From Spirochaetia bacterium (GTDB taxonomy: Bacteria; Spirochaetota; Spirochaetia; Treponematales; Breznakiellaceae): a stretch of DNA of 5,715 nucleotides. Below are positions 1 to 5,715 of the stretch, one piece after another. Every line of letters begins with the position of its first letter. Within the stretch, counting starts at the first letter, position 1. The stretch is taken from NCBI GenBank assembly GCA_025997495.1, contig BNUR01000161.1, positions 1 through 5,715 on the forward strand. Reading direction: 5' to 3'. The notes beneath the pieces were generated by a model. It had not been told where the DNA came from and did not search any database. It saw nothing but the letters and a program-made list of their open reading frames with translations. The position numbers and the translations under genes were made by a program.

Positions 1-1
1 G

Positions 2-640
2 GCGGATCAAGCCAAGTACTTCCAAAATTTTGTTATTTATTACCGTATTTATATCAGCGGGTTACCCGTTTCATCGTCGGTGTCCACCGATCAGATGACT
101 CAGATTAATTCTGCTTTAGCTACCGATTATACCTATTTTCACACCTATGCCACCGACAATACGACCACTACAACCGTACCGAGTACCATGGGGACTATGT
201 TTTCCAACCGGAAATATTATCCCCTGGTTTTAGAAGGCGCATCTATTGAAAGCCTTTTAGGTTCCGGAGCAGGGGGTAAAATCATTACCTTGGATTTTGC
301 CGCCAATGCCCAGTATAAGCCATCCCTTATCATAGGAAATGCCGATTTGTCTTCCAATGCTTCTTATCCCCAGTATCAACTCTTCCGGTATTCCGAAACT
401 GGTTTTATGCGTCCCTATGATAATTACCGGTATTTTGTTAATACCGATGAAATAAATAATGCCGCTCATATAAATGCCACCGACTTTACTAACCTGGACA
501 TTCAGAAGAGTGCTCAGGATGTTTCCGGTCAATCCTATACCTATGTATCCATGTATATTCTTTCCTATGGAATAGACAATAATTTTTCCAATATCTATAG
601 TACCCCGACTTTTATCGGCGTTTTTCTTTTACCGGACTAA
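2..640 (+). CDS. Uncharacterised probable secreted or lipoprotein-type protein, 5'-truncated by the window edge
   Basis: The frame is open from base 2 to the TAA at 638-640 and gives 212 residues of a C-terminal part. A GTG at 80 could be read as a start, but no ribosome binding site precedes it. The upstream codons encode a convincing hydrophobic/aromatic segment (FQNFVIYYRIYIS), so the true start is probably off the left edge. The protein is rich in Tyr, Asn, Thr and Ser, has no Cys in the visible part, and has no long hydrophobic helix. A threonine run (NTTTTT) is encoded by mixed codons, so it is not a simple DNA repeat. It ends in a beta-like stretch (STPTFIGVFLLPD). This looks like an exported beta-rich protein. 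From memory it resembles hypothetical lipoproteins of treponemes, but the signal peptide that would prove export is not in view. Base composition is clearly lower in G+C than the minus-strand operon (16 of 60 at 541-600, against 38 of 60 at 2521-2580). Function unknown. Confidence 0.75.
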   Translation, partial: ADQAKYFQNFVIYYRIYISGLPVSSSVSTDQMTQINSALATDYTYFHTYATDNTTTTTVPSTMGTMFSNRKYYPLVLEGASIESLLGSGAGGKIITLDFAANAQYKPSLIIGNADLSSNASYPQYQLFRYSETGFMRPYDNYRYFVNTDEINNAAHINATDFTNLDIQKSAQDVSGQSYTYVSMYILSYGIDNNFSNIYSTPTFIGVFLLPD

Positions 641-666
641 ATAAAACCCCTGGTCAAGGGAAGGGG
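641..666 (-). terminator. Weak candidate terminator for the minus-strand operon
   Basis: On the minus strand, CCCCT (666-662) can pair with AGGGG (651-647), followed directly by TTTTAT and then the reverse complement of the plus-strand gene's stop. The stem is only 5 bp with a 10-base loop; an alternative 4-bp pairing (CCCT with AGGG) lies inside it. The position, after the last gene of the operon and at the end of the convergent gene, suits a terminator, but the stem is weak. On the plus strand the nearest T run (673-678) starts six bases past the stem, so plus-strand termination here is even less certain. Confidence 0.3.
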
Positions 667-705
667 ATAGGATTTTTTGCCCATATGTTTTACTAGCGAT
701 AATGT

Positions 706-764
706 ATATTCTGTCTACTTCTTATTCCCGGTTGCAAAGCAACTGGGGGAAGTAGACAGAATAT
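706..764. repeat. Large two-tier inverted repeat (hairpin) between convergent genes
   Basis: The outer arms are a perfect 16-bp match: ATATTCTGTCTACTTC (706-721) against its reverse complement at 749-764. Inside, CCCGGTTGC (727-735) pairs with GCAACTGGG (739-747) over 9 bp, including one G-T wobble, closing on an AAA loop. The two stems are separated by an asymmetric internal loop, five bases (722-726) on the left and one (748) on the right. No T run follows it on either strand, so it is not a textbook intrinsic terminator. A stem of about 25 bp could still act as a bidirectional transcription or decay barrier, an RNase III site, or a REP/MITE-like dispersed repeat. Confidence 0.85.
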
Positions 765-772
765 TATTCTGT
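756..772. repeat. 17-base odd palindrome overlapping the hairpin's right arm
   Basis: ACAGAATA (756-763) and TATTCTGT (765-772) are perfect inverted repeats around the single T at 764. The right half repeats part of the left arm of the larger hairpin (TATTCTGT also at 707-714). The region therefore holds three related copies of one 8-base word and can fold in competing ways. A role as a protein-binding operator is possible but unsupported. Confidence 0.4.
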
Positions 773-816
773 GAGATAGGATTTTATCCAGCTGATTGCG
801 CTTTAGTAGTGAAATA

Positions 817-3249
817 TTATTCCTTATATAAGGAACGGTAAATGGTAAAGTAAGATTCGGGGTGGGTTGGGTCTTGATGGCTTTTTGCTAAAACTGATTT
901 ACGGGTCAAGGTATAGATAGAGCCGCCGGAACTTGTTCTTGTTAAGCGGTAATTTTTTTCATCAGTTACCGGGACTAAATCGTCGCCACCGTCCGGGGAT
1001 TGGTAAATAGAGCCCCAGAGCAGCGACGGGATCGAATGTTTCTTGACACCCGGCGGGATCATTACTTTGATCGCTTCTTTTACAACAATTCCACCGGGAA
1101 GGCTTGTATTCATTTTTTGTATAAAATCATCGGCGATAAAATTGGCACCGTCATGGGGGTTTAAATCAATGTTGGCAATTTCACCGCCTGCGCTGATGCC
1201 CAGGGATAAGGGTGCCGCAAAATCCAGTTTGGGGGTGGGGTTAAAACCCTGGGTGAATAAAACCGGAATGCCTGCCCGTATAAAGGCCATGGAGAATAAT
1301 TCAACCAGGGCTAAGTGGGGAAGAAAAACGGCGGAATCTTTTTTTTCAAAAGAAAATAGGATACGCAGGGTCAGGGGATCTTGCTTTTGAGGCTCAACCA
1401 GCAGGGATTTTTCTTGATGTAAATCATCATTATGTATGGCATTATATACTACATTGGCGTCCATGTTACAGTTGCCGCAGGGATTGTTACACTTATCTGT
1501 ACATGGTGAAGTAAATTCTTCACATTTGGATTTTTCATATTCCCGTTTAAGAAAATTTGCCCCCGTGCCGCTGCTAATGCAGTCCCAGGGCAGGGGATCT
1601 TCGGTGTCCCGGGAAGCCTGTATCGCCTGAACTAAGGGGGCATGGGTTTCCAAGAGGCCGGCCCAAATGTCTTTTTTTATGTACTCATCCCAGGCATCTA
1701 AACGGCAGCCGCGGGCATAGGCTTCCTCAATGAGCTCCCCTACCCGCTCATCACCCCGGCTCAGGATTCCCTCTATCGTTGCAATAAAGGGATCGTTGTA
1801 GCTGACCTTGTGGCCGCGTACTTTTAGTGCGGCGCGGATATGGCCGATTTTAGCCCGGGCGGTATTTTCGTCAATCTGGGCTCCCCATTGATAGGGGGTG
1901 TGGGGCTTGGGGATAAATGCCCCCACATTGATGTTGAAGTGCATCCCGGTGCGGCGGGCAATTTCCAGGATGAACGCTACAATTTCCTGTTCCTCACTGC
2001 GGGAAGTTCCGCCGGAACCGGAACCCCCTAACGGGGCGTCCTGTGAGAACTTGCCCACGGGGAGTCCTACCATAAAGTAAAATTTAGCGCCCCGCCAACC
2101 GTTCCGTTTGGCTTCCGTCAGAATAGCGGCCACCGTATCCCTGTTGACCTCTTTGTTGATTGCCATTTGCCAGGCGTCCGCCGGGGTTTCAACGGCAAAG
2201 GTAAGGCCGCTTTTCCGTACCATGGACACCTTTTCTAACAGGGGCAGCGAAAAGGTGGACACCCGCAGGGAGGGAAGCTGGAAGGAAATGTGCCGGGATG
2301 CGTATGTATCGTTTAGCGTCTCTACCAGGGAGTCGATGTGCTGATAGTCCCCGGTGGACAATGATGACAGGCTTATTTCCCGGTAGCCGCCTCCATTGAT
2401 GAAGGCGGCGGCTTCCTCACGGATGGTGTCCGCGCTTTTTTGCCGCATGGGGCGGTACCAGGTTCCGGCATGGCAGAAACGGCAGCCGTTGGGGCAGCCC
2501 CGCATTATTTCTACGGCGCCGTGGTGCTGCACCGTTTTTATGCTGGCAACCGGAAAAACCGCCGCCGAGGGGGCACGGGACGAAAAGCCGGAGTCTACGG
2601 CCCGGACCGTCCGTTTTTTCCCCGCCGTCCAAATTGAGGGATGGGCGCAGATTTTTTCCAGGAGCGCTCCCCTACCCGCCCCCGCCAGTTTCAAATCCCG
2701 CAGTTCTTCCGCAAGGTCAAAGAAACCGGCCTCAGCCTCCCCTATCCAAAAGGCGTCGATGAACCGCTCATAGGGCAGGGGGTTTGAAACACAGGGGCCG
2801 CCCATGATTACGATGGGGTCACCCTCCCCTCTTTCTGTCCGATTGAGGGGGATGTATCCCCGGTCCAGCATGGTGAGTACACCGGTGATGCCCAGTTCAT
2901 ACCCCAGGGTAAACATCAGAATATCAAGGCTGCCAAGGCTTATACCCGTATCAAGGCCGTAGAGGGGGATATTGTGGGTTTGGAGGAGCGCCTCAAAATC
3001 CGGGGCGGGGGCAAAGGCGCGGTCGCAGGAGACGGCAGTAATACTGTTGAGCCGGTTGTAGATGATACGGAAGGCCTGGTTTGACATGCCGATTTCATAC
3101 AGGTCAGGAAAGGCTATGAGCGTGTTCAGTATTGCCGCGGGATCGCCGGGCCGCTTGGCCAGCCGACCGTATTCGCCCCCTGTGTAGCGGGCGGGTTTCT
3201 CCACGGTTAATAACAATTCCCCAAACTGTAGGGGGTCAATGTAGGTCAA
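817..3249 (-). CDS. Fused TIGR03960 radical SAM protein with C-terminal TIGR03936 (DUF2344) domain
   Basis: This 810-residue protein joins two conserved families that are separate genes in many bacteria. Residues 1 to about 230 match the N-terminal part of TIGR03960 (VEKPARYTGGEYG, PDLYEIGMSN, FAPAPDFEALL, MGGPCVSNP). The family is often labelled B12-binding, but I see no DxHxxG cobalamin motif. Residues about 245-450 are the radical SAM core, with the cluster motif C252-x3-C256-x2-C259 (GCPNGCRFC). A Gly/Ser-rich insert lies near 403-416. A Pro-Trp-Asp motif (554-556) and a Cys-rich linker follow (C576, C583, C587, C591, C594). Residues 627-810 are the TIGR03936 domain (FLPHLALVELF, TQGFNPTPKLDFAAPLSLG). 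The substrate is unknown; a [4Fe-4S] cluster cleaving S-adenosylmethionine is inferred from the motif. The start is TTG, overlapping the rodA stop by four bases; the next Met is residue 55, inside the conserved region, so TTG is preferred. The protein is probably cytoplasmic. Confidence 0.92.
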   Translation of the reverse strand: MTYIDPLQFGELLLTVEKPARYTGGEYGRLAKRPGDPAAILNTLIAFPDLYEIGMSNQAFRIIYNRLNSITAVSCDRAFAPAPDFEALLQTHNIPLYGLDTGISLGSLDILMFTLGYELGITGVLTMLDRGYIPLNRTERGEGDPIVIMGGPCVSNPLPYERFIDAFWIGEAEAGFFDLAEELRDLKLAGAGRGALLEKICAHPSIWTAGKKRTVRAVDSGFSSRAPSAAVFPVASIKTVQHHGAVEIMRGCPNGCRFCHAGTWYRPMRQKSADTIREEAAAFINGGGYREISLSSLSTGDYQHIDSLVETLNDTYASRHISFQLPSLRVSTFSLPLLEKVSMVRKSGLTFAVETPADAWQMAINKEVNRDTVAAILTEAKRNGWRGAKFYFMVGLPVGKFSQDAPLGGSGSGGTSRSEEQEIVAFILEIARRTGMHFNINVGAFIPKPHTPYQWGAQIDENTARAKIGHIRAALKVRGHKVSYNDPFIATIEGILSRGDERVGELIEEAYARGCRLDAWDEYIKKDIWAGLLETHAPLVQAIQASRDTEDPLPWDCISSGTGANFLKREYEKSKCEEFTSPCTDKCNNPCGNCNMDANVVYNAIHNDDLHQEKSLLVEPQKQDPLTLRILFSFEKKDSAVFLPHLALVELFSMAFIRAGIPVLFTQGFNPTPKLDFAAPLSLGISAGGEIANIDLNPHDGANFIADDFIQKMNTSLPGGIVVKEAIKVMIPPGVKKHSIPSLLWGSIYQSPDGGDDLVPVTDEKNYRLTRTSSGGSIYTLTRKSVLAKSHQDPTHPESYFTIYRSLYKE
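820..835. repeat. 16-bp perfect palindrome at the 3' end of the radical SAM gene
   Basis: TTCCTTATATAAGGAA is self-complementary with no loop. It covers the last codons before the TAA at 819-817, encoding most of the SLYKE terminus. It could extrude or bind a dimeric protein, or help protect the transcript end, but it is also explained by coding chance. Confidence 0.35.
1339..1346 (-). other. A8 homopolymer (possible slippage site) at the domain junction of the radical SAM fusion
   Basis: On the coding strand, GAA AAA AAA GAT (residues 635-638, EKKD) contains eight consecutive A. It sits at the start of the TIGR03936 domain, just after the interdomain linker. By hand translation, loss of one A ends the frame at TAG after residue 645, and gain of one A ends it at TGA after residue 649. 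Either slip would leave the TIGR03960 part essentially whole and remove the second domain. Confidence 0.4.
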
Positions 3250-4556
3250 TGCTGGAACCTTCTGGTGTAGATACTTAAGGAAAGGCCTATTCCTACCATG
3301 GCGGAGGTGAGGGCCGAACCGCCGTAGGACATGAACAGTAATGGTATGCCGGTGATGGGCATGATCCCCATGGTCATCCCCACGTTAATGAGAAAATGGA
3401 AGATGTACATGGCGCTAAGGCCTGCGGCAATAAAAGCGCCGAAGGGATCCGAGGTGGATTTCATGATCTTGATAAGCCGGAGGCAGATTATTAAGAAAAG
3501 GGTAAATACCAGGAGGCCCCCAAGGAGGCCCCACTCCTCGGAGAAAATGGAAAAAATAAAGTCCGTGCTTTGCTGGGGGAGAAAACGGTAGTGGCTCTGG
3601 GTGCCCTGGAGGTAGCCCCTGCCCATAAAGCCGCCGGAACCGATGGCGGTGATTGACTGGATGATGTTCCACCCAGAACCGCGGGGATCAACATTGGGGT
3701 CAAGGAATACGATGAGCCGCATGAGCTGGTAATCCTTCAACACCTTGTGCCCGGCAAAGGACGCCCCAAGGGACAGTACTATTATTGCCGCCGCATAGAC
3801 GATCCAGTAAAAGTACCGTTTTTTGTAGCGTAAAAAACCGAACAGGGCGATGGCGGCAATAATACTCAGGGCAAGAACGGTGATACCCACAAATCTTATA
3901 TTGTTCAGAATATTCAAGGACGGCAGGGACTGGCCCAGAATATAGCTCTGCCAAAGGGGCAGTACCATAAACAGGGCGGTGAAGACAATGCAGGCGCTGA
4001 GAAAAAGCACGTACCGCAGAGATATGCCGGCAATAAAGGTCATCACCAGGAGTATGGGGATGAATACCAGGGAGGTGCCGAAATCGGGCTGAATAAGAAC
4101 TACCGCCATGGGGGCGAAAATAATGATGCAGGAAACAGCAAAGCGGCCAAAACCATTTCTGTTCCGCTTTGAACCGTCCAGGTACCGGGCCAGAAAAATG
4201 ATCGTGGTGATCTTGGCAAATTCAGAAGGCTGAATACCGAAGGCGCCGATGCCAATCCATGCCCGTGCGCCGTTTACCAGGCGACCAAAAAAACAGGTGT
4301 ACAGTAATAGTGCGATGGCGCCTAAATACAGGTAGATGGAAAAATCATAGAGGCGGCGGTAGTCGATCATGGCGATGACCAGGGCGGCGATAAGGCCAAC
4401 CACAGCCCAGATTATCTGCCGGATATACTCGTTGGAAACCAGCACTCCCGCGGAGCTTGCCCCCGATGAATAGATGAAAAGAATGCCGAAGACGGACAGT
4501 ATGAGGGCCGCAAAGATGAGTGGAAAATCTATGCCCAGAAAATCCCGTAGTTTCAT
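3246..4556 (-). CDS. rodA: RodA, SEDS-family peptidoglycan glycosyltransferase (rod-shape protein)
   Basis: RodA is a polytopic inner-membrane protein that polymerises lipid II into glycan strands during lateral wall growth, working with PBP2. The 436 residues carry the SEDS signatures in order: GARAWIGIG...QPSEFAK (96-115), QPDFGTSLVF (156-165), DYQLMRLIVFLDPNVDPRGSGWN (275-297, shown with its DPxxDPxGxG motif), GSGGFMGRGYLQGTQS (306-321), FLPQQSTDFIF (325-335) and GIPLLFMSYGGSA (403-415). D332 of TDFIF probably aligns with the Asp essential for polymerase activity in other SEDS proteins. The protein is about 60 residues longer than the roughly 370-residue E. coli type. The extra part falls around 200-270 and looks like two added membrane helices (about 222-242 and 250-269). 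ATG at 4556-4554 overlaps the mrdA stop in ATGA, and an AGGGG lies eight bases upstream. The TGA at 3248-3246 overlaps the TTG of the next gene. Confidence 0.96.
   Translation of the reverse strand: MKLRDFLGIDFPLIFAALILSVFGILFIYSSGASSAGVLVSNEYIRQIIWAVVGLIAALVIAMIDYRRLYDFSIYLYLGAIALLLYTCFFGRLVNGARAWIGIGAFGIQPSEFAKITTIIFLARYLDGSKRNRNGFGRFAVSCIIIFAPMAVVLIQPDFGTSLVFIPILLVMTFIAGISLRYVLFLSACIVFTALFMVLPLWQSYILGQSLPSLNILNNIRFVGITVLALSIIAAIALFGFLRYKKRYFYWIVYAAAIIVLSLGASFAGHKVLKDYQLMRLIVFLDPNVDPRGSGWNIIQSITAIGSGGFMGRGYLQGTQSHYRFLPQQSTDFIFSIFSEEWGLLGGLLVFTLFLIICLRLIKIMKSTSDPFGAFIAAGLSAMYIFHFLINVGMTMGIMPITGIPLLFMSYGGSALTSAMVGIGLSLSIYTRRFQH
3258..3263 (-). promoter_or_regulatory. Ribosome binding site for the TTG start of the radical SAM gene
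   Basis: AGAAGG on the minus strand lies inside the 3' end of rodA, eight bases before the TTG at 3249-3247. It supports this rare start codon over any downstream choice and fits translational coupling at the TTGA overlap. Confidence 0.6.
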
Positions 4557-5715
4557 TCGCGGCGCCCCTGTACGGGCATCAGATATTGAAGCCCCAGTGT
4601 GGTAACCGCGTCTTCGTAGGTTTGGTTAGCAAAGATTCCCTGAAAAATGATCGCCGATGCATAGACGGCCCACCATTCCCATTTGTTCGACGCCTCCACA
4701 ATGACGGATACCGCTACCCGTTCTTCGGGGTTGTCGGTTTTGTAAGGGGCGTAGGCGGCAAACCAGGAATGCCAGTGATCCTGCAGCCCCACTTCCCCGG
4801 TACCGGTTTTTCCCGCAATCTCCACGGAACGGATGTTCAGGGGAAAACGGGCGGTTCCTTCGCTAATAACACTGCGCATATTGTTCCGTACGGTTTCAAA
4901 TACCGCAGGATCTATATCGCTCGTATGGAGTACCCTGGGGCTCACGGTTTTCTCTACCGCCCCCGTAACAGGGTCACGGACTTCCTTCAATAATTGGGGC
5001 TGATAGATAATGCCGTCGTTTGCCACCATACTCACCATGTTGACCATTTGTATGGGGGTCACCAGGGTATCGCCCTGGCCTATGGAAATGTTCATGGTGT
5101 CCCCCAAATTCCACCGTTCGTGGAAGCGGCGATCCTTCCACTGCGGGGTGGGGGTAAGGCCGGCTATTTCACCGGGGAGATCGATGCCGGTCACTTCACC
5201 AAAACCGTATTCCCGGGAGTAGTAATTGATCCGCTCAATCCCCAGGGAATCCCTTCCCACCTGCCAAAAATAAATGTCACAGGACTGGGCCATGGCCCGC
5301 TGCAGGTTGAGCCGCCCGTGGCCGGGATAGCGGTTATGGCAGTGCCATGTACGGCCGCCATAGGTGATTTCCCCGGGACAGTTTACGGTCTGTTCACGGG
5401 GGAAGGCGTTTTCCGCTAAAATCCCGGTGGTCATCACAATCTTAAAGGTTGATGCCGGGGGATAACTGGACTGGATAGCCCGGTTTAAAAAGGGCTTGTT
5501 CGGGTCGTTGATGAGGGCCTGATATTCGACGCCCAATTCATTGCTGTTGAAAATGTTGGGGTCATACCAGGGGTATGAAACCATGGCGAGGATCTCACCG
5601 TTGCCGGGACGGGTAACCACCACCGCCCCCATCCGTTCCCCCAGGGCTTTTTCCGCCAGAACCTGAATCCTGCTGTCGATGGACAGAACAAGGTTCTTTC
5701 CCATCCTGGGGGGGG
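4553..5715 (-). CDS. mrdA: Penicillin-binding protein 2 (PBP2), transpeptidase domain, 5'-truncated by the window edge
   Basis: This is the class B PBP that cross-links peptidoglycan during cell elongation, partnered with RodA. The frame stays open to base 5715, reading Pro-Pro-Arg before the Met at 5704-5702. That Met is internal: the membrane anchor and pedestal/dimerisation domain, normally about 150-200 residues, lie off the window. The transpeptidase domain is complete. Counting from that Met, the active-site SxxK is S85-T-F-K88 (PPASTFK), the second motif is S141-C-D143 (SxD in place of SxN, as is common in PBP2), and the third is K299-T-G-T (AGKTGTGEV). Other family hallmarks are VLSIDSRIQ, GAVVVTRPGNGEILAMVS, YPWYDPN, AMAQSCDIYFW and SIGQGDTLVTPIQM. 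The catalytic domain should be periplasmic. The gene ends in TGA inside an ATGA overlap with rodA, showing one operon and probably a matched ratio of the two partners. Confidence 0.96.
   Translation of the reverse strand, partial: PPRMGKNLVLSIDSRIQVLAEKALGERMGAVVVTRPGNGEILAMVSYPWYDPNIFNSNELGVEYQALINDPNKPFLNRAIQSSYPPASTFKIVMTTGILAENAFPREQTVNCPGEITYGGRTWHCHNRYPGHGRLNLQRAMAQSCDIYFWQVGRDSLGIERINYYSREYGFGEVTGIDLPGEIAGLTPTPQWKDRRFHERWNLGDTMNISIGQGDTLVTPIQMVNMVSMVANDGIIYQPQLLKEVRDPVTGAVEKTVSPRVLHTSDIDPAVFETVRNNMRSVISEGTARFPLNIRSVEIAGKTGTGEVGLQDHWHSWFAAYAPYKTDNPEERVAVSVIVEASNKWEWWAVYASAIIFQGIFANQTYEDAVTTLGLQYLMPVQGRRE
4565..4569 (-). promoter_or_regulatory. Ribosome binding site for rodA
   Basis: AGGGG on the minus strand, within the last codons of mrdA, is spaced eight bases from the rodA ATG. 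It is a modest match to the Shine-Dalgarno core, consistent with coupling through the ATGA overlap doing part of the work. Confidence 0.45.
5708..5715. repeat. Homopolymer G8 (C8 on the coding strand) at the window edge inside mrdA
   Basis: The last eight bases are all G, coding for consecutive prolines just before the transpeptidase domain of PBP2. The run reaches the edge, so its full length is unknown. It is either a natural Pro-Pro stretch or a tract where length may vary or assembly may have stopped. Confidence 0.5.

Larger units (their letters stand above)
666..785. repeat. 11-bp direct repeat GATAGGATTTT flanking the intergenic hairpin
   Basis: GATAGGATTTT occurs exactly at 666-676 and again at 775-785, bracketing a 98-base segment that contains the large inverted repeat. 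The copies diverge immediately outside these 11 bases. The arrangement could be a target-site duplication around a small non-autonomous element, a pair of binding sites, or chance in AT-rich DNA. The inverted repeat does not reach the direct repeats (29 bases on the left, 10 on the right), which weakens the mobile-element reading. Confidence 0.5.

Noticed and set aside
80..82. GTG at 80 as the start codon of the first gene
   Set aside because: The frame is open to the window edge, no ribosome binding site precedes the GTG, and the upstream codons encode a plausible continuation of the protein.
257..532. Minus-strand reading frame of 91 codons within the first gene
   Set aside because: It is antisense to a longer coding frame, has no recognisable motif and no convincing ribosome binding site.
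706..764. CRISPR repeat or tRNA-like structure in the intergenic gap
   Set aside because: There is only one hairpin unit, with no repeat-spacer series, and no tRNA anticodon, T-arm or CCA features.
706..764. Classic rho-independent terminator
   Set aside because: Neither strand has a T run directly after the stem, so this name would overstate what is seen.
2396..2773. Plus-strand frame of 125 codons opposite the radical SAM core
   Set aside because: It is antisense to the conserved CxxxCxxC region; the Arg/Ala/Ser-rich product is typical of a frame shadow in GC-rich DNA.
4520..5419. Long plus-strand frames (157 and 141 codons) opposite mrdA
   Set aside because: They are shadows of the conserved PBP2 coding sequence; their translations show no domain and they depend on PBP2 codon bias.
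5702..5704. ATG at 5704 as the start of PBP2
   Set aside because: It lies at the beginning of the transpeptidase domain and the frame remains open upstream. A PBP2 without its membrane anchor and pedestal would be non-standard, so the window edge is the simpler cause.

Overview
The window looks like chromosomal DNA from a spirochaete, most likely a Treponema-type organism of the moderate-GC, termite-gut kind. This is an inference from three things: PBP2, then RodA, then a fused radical SAM protein in one tight operon; a RodA longer than the proteobacterial type; and a neighbouring secreted-looking protein of a style I associate with treponemal lipoproteins. No rRNA, tRNA, CRISPR array, transposase or phage gene is visible.

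Layout. Positions 2-640 (+) hold the 3' part of an uncharacterised, AT-rich, Tyr/Asn/Thr-rich protein gene whose start lies left of the window. Positions 641-816 are a 176-base intergenic gap between convergent genes. It contains a large two-tier inverted repeat (706-764), an 11-bp direct repeat flanking it, and a weak terminator-like hairpin. From 817 to the right edge everything is on the minus strand and forms one operon. In transcription order it is mrdA (PBP2, N-terminal part missing, 5715-4553), rodA (4556-3246), and a fused TIGR03960/TIGR03936 radical SAM protein (3249-817). Both junctions are 4-base stop/start overlaps (ATGA and TTGA), so the three genes are probably translationally coupled. 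The operon's promoter and any upstream mre genes are outside the window.

How the genes work together. PBP2 (transpeptidase) and RodA (SEDS glycan polymerase) form the peptidoglycan synthase of the lateral-wall elongation machinery. The third gene is a conserved radical SAM protein of unknown function, here coupled to the cell-shape genes. It contains an A8 run almost exactly at the junction of its two family domains. A one-base slip there in either direction would end translation within about a dozen codons and release the first domain alone. The points most worth a second look are this tract, the intergenic hairpin element and the rodA coupling. I do not see a clearly new multi-gene system.
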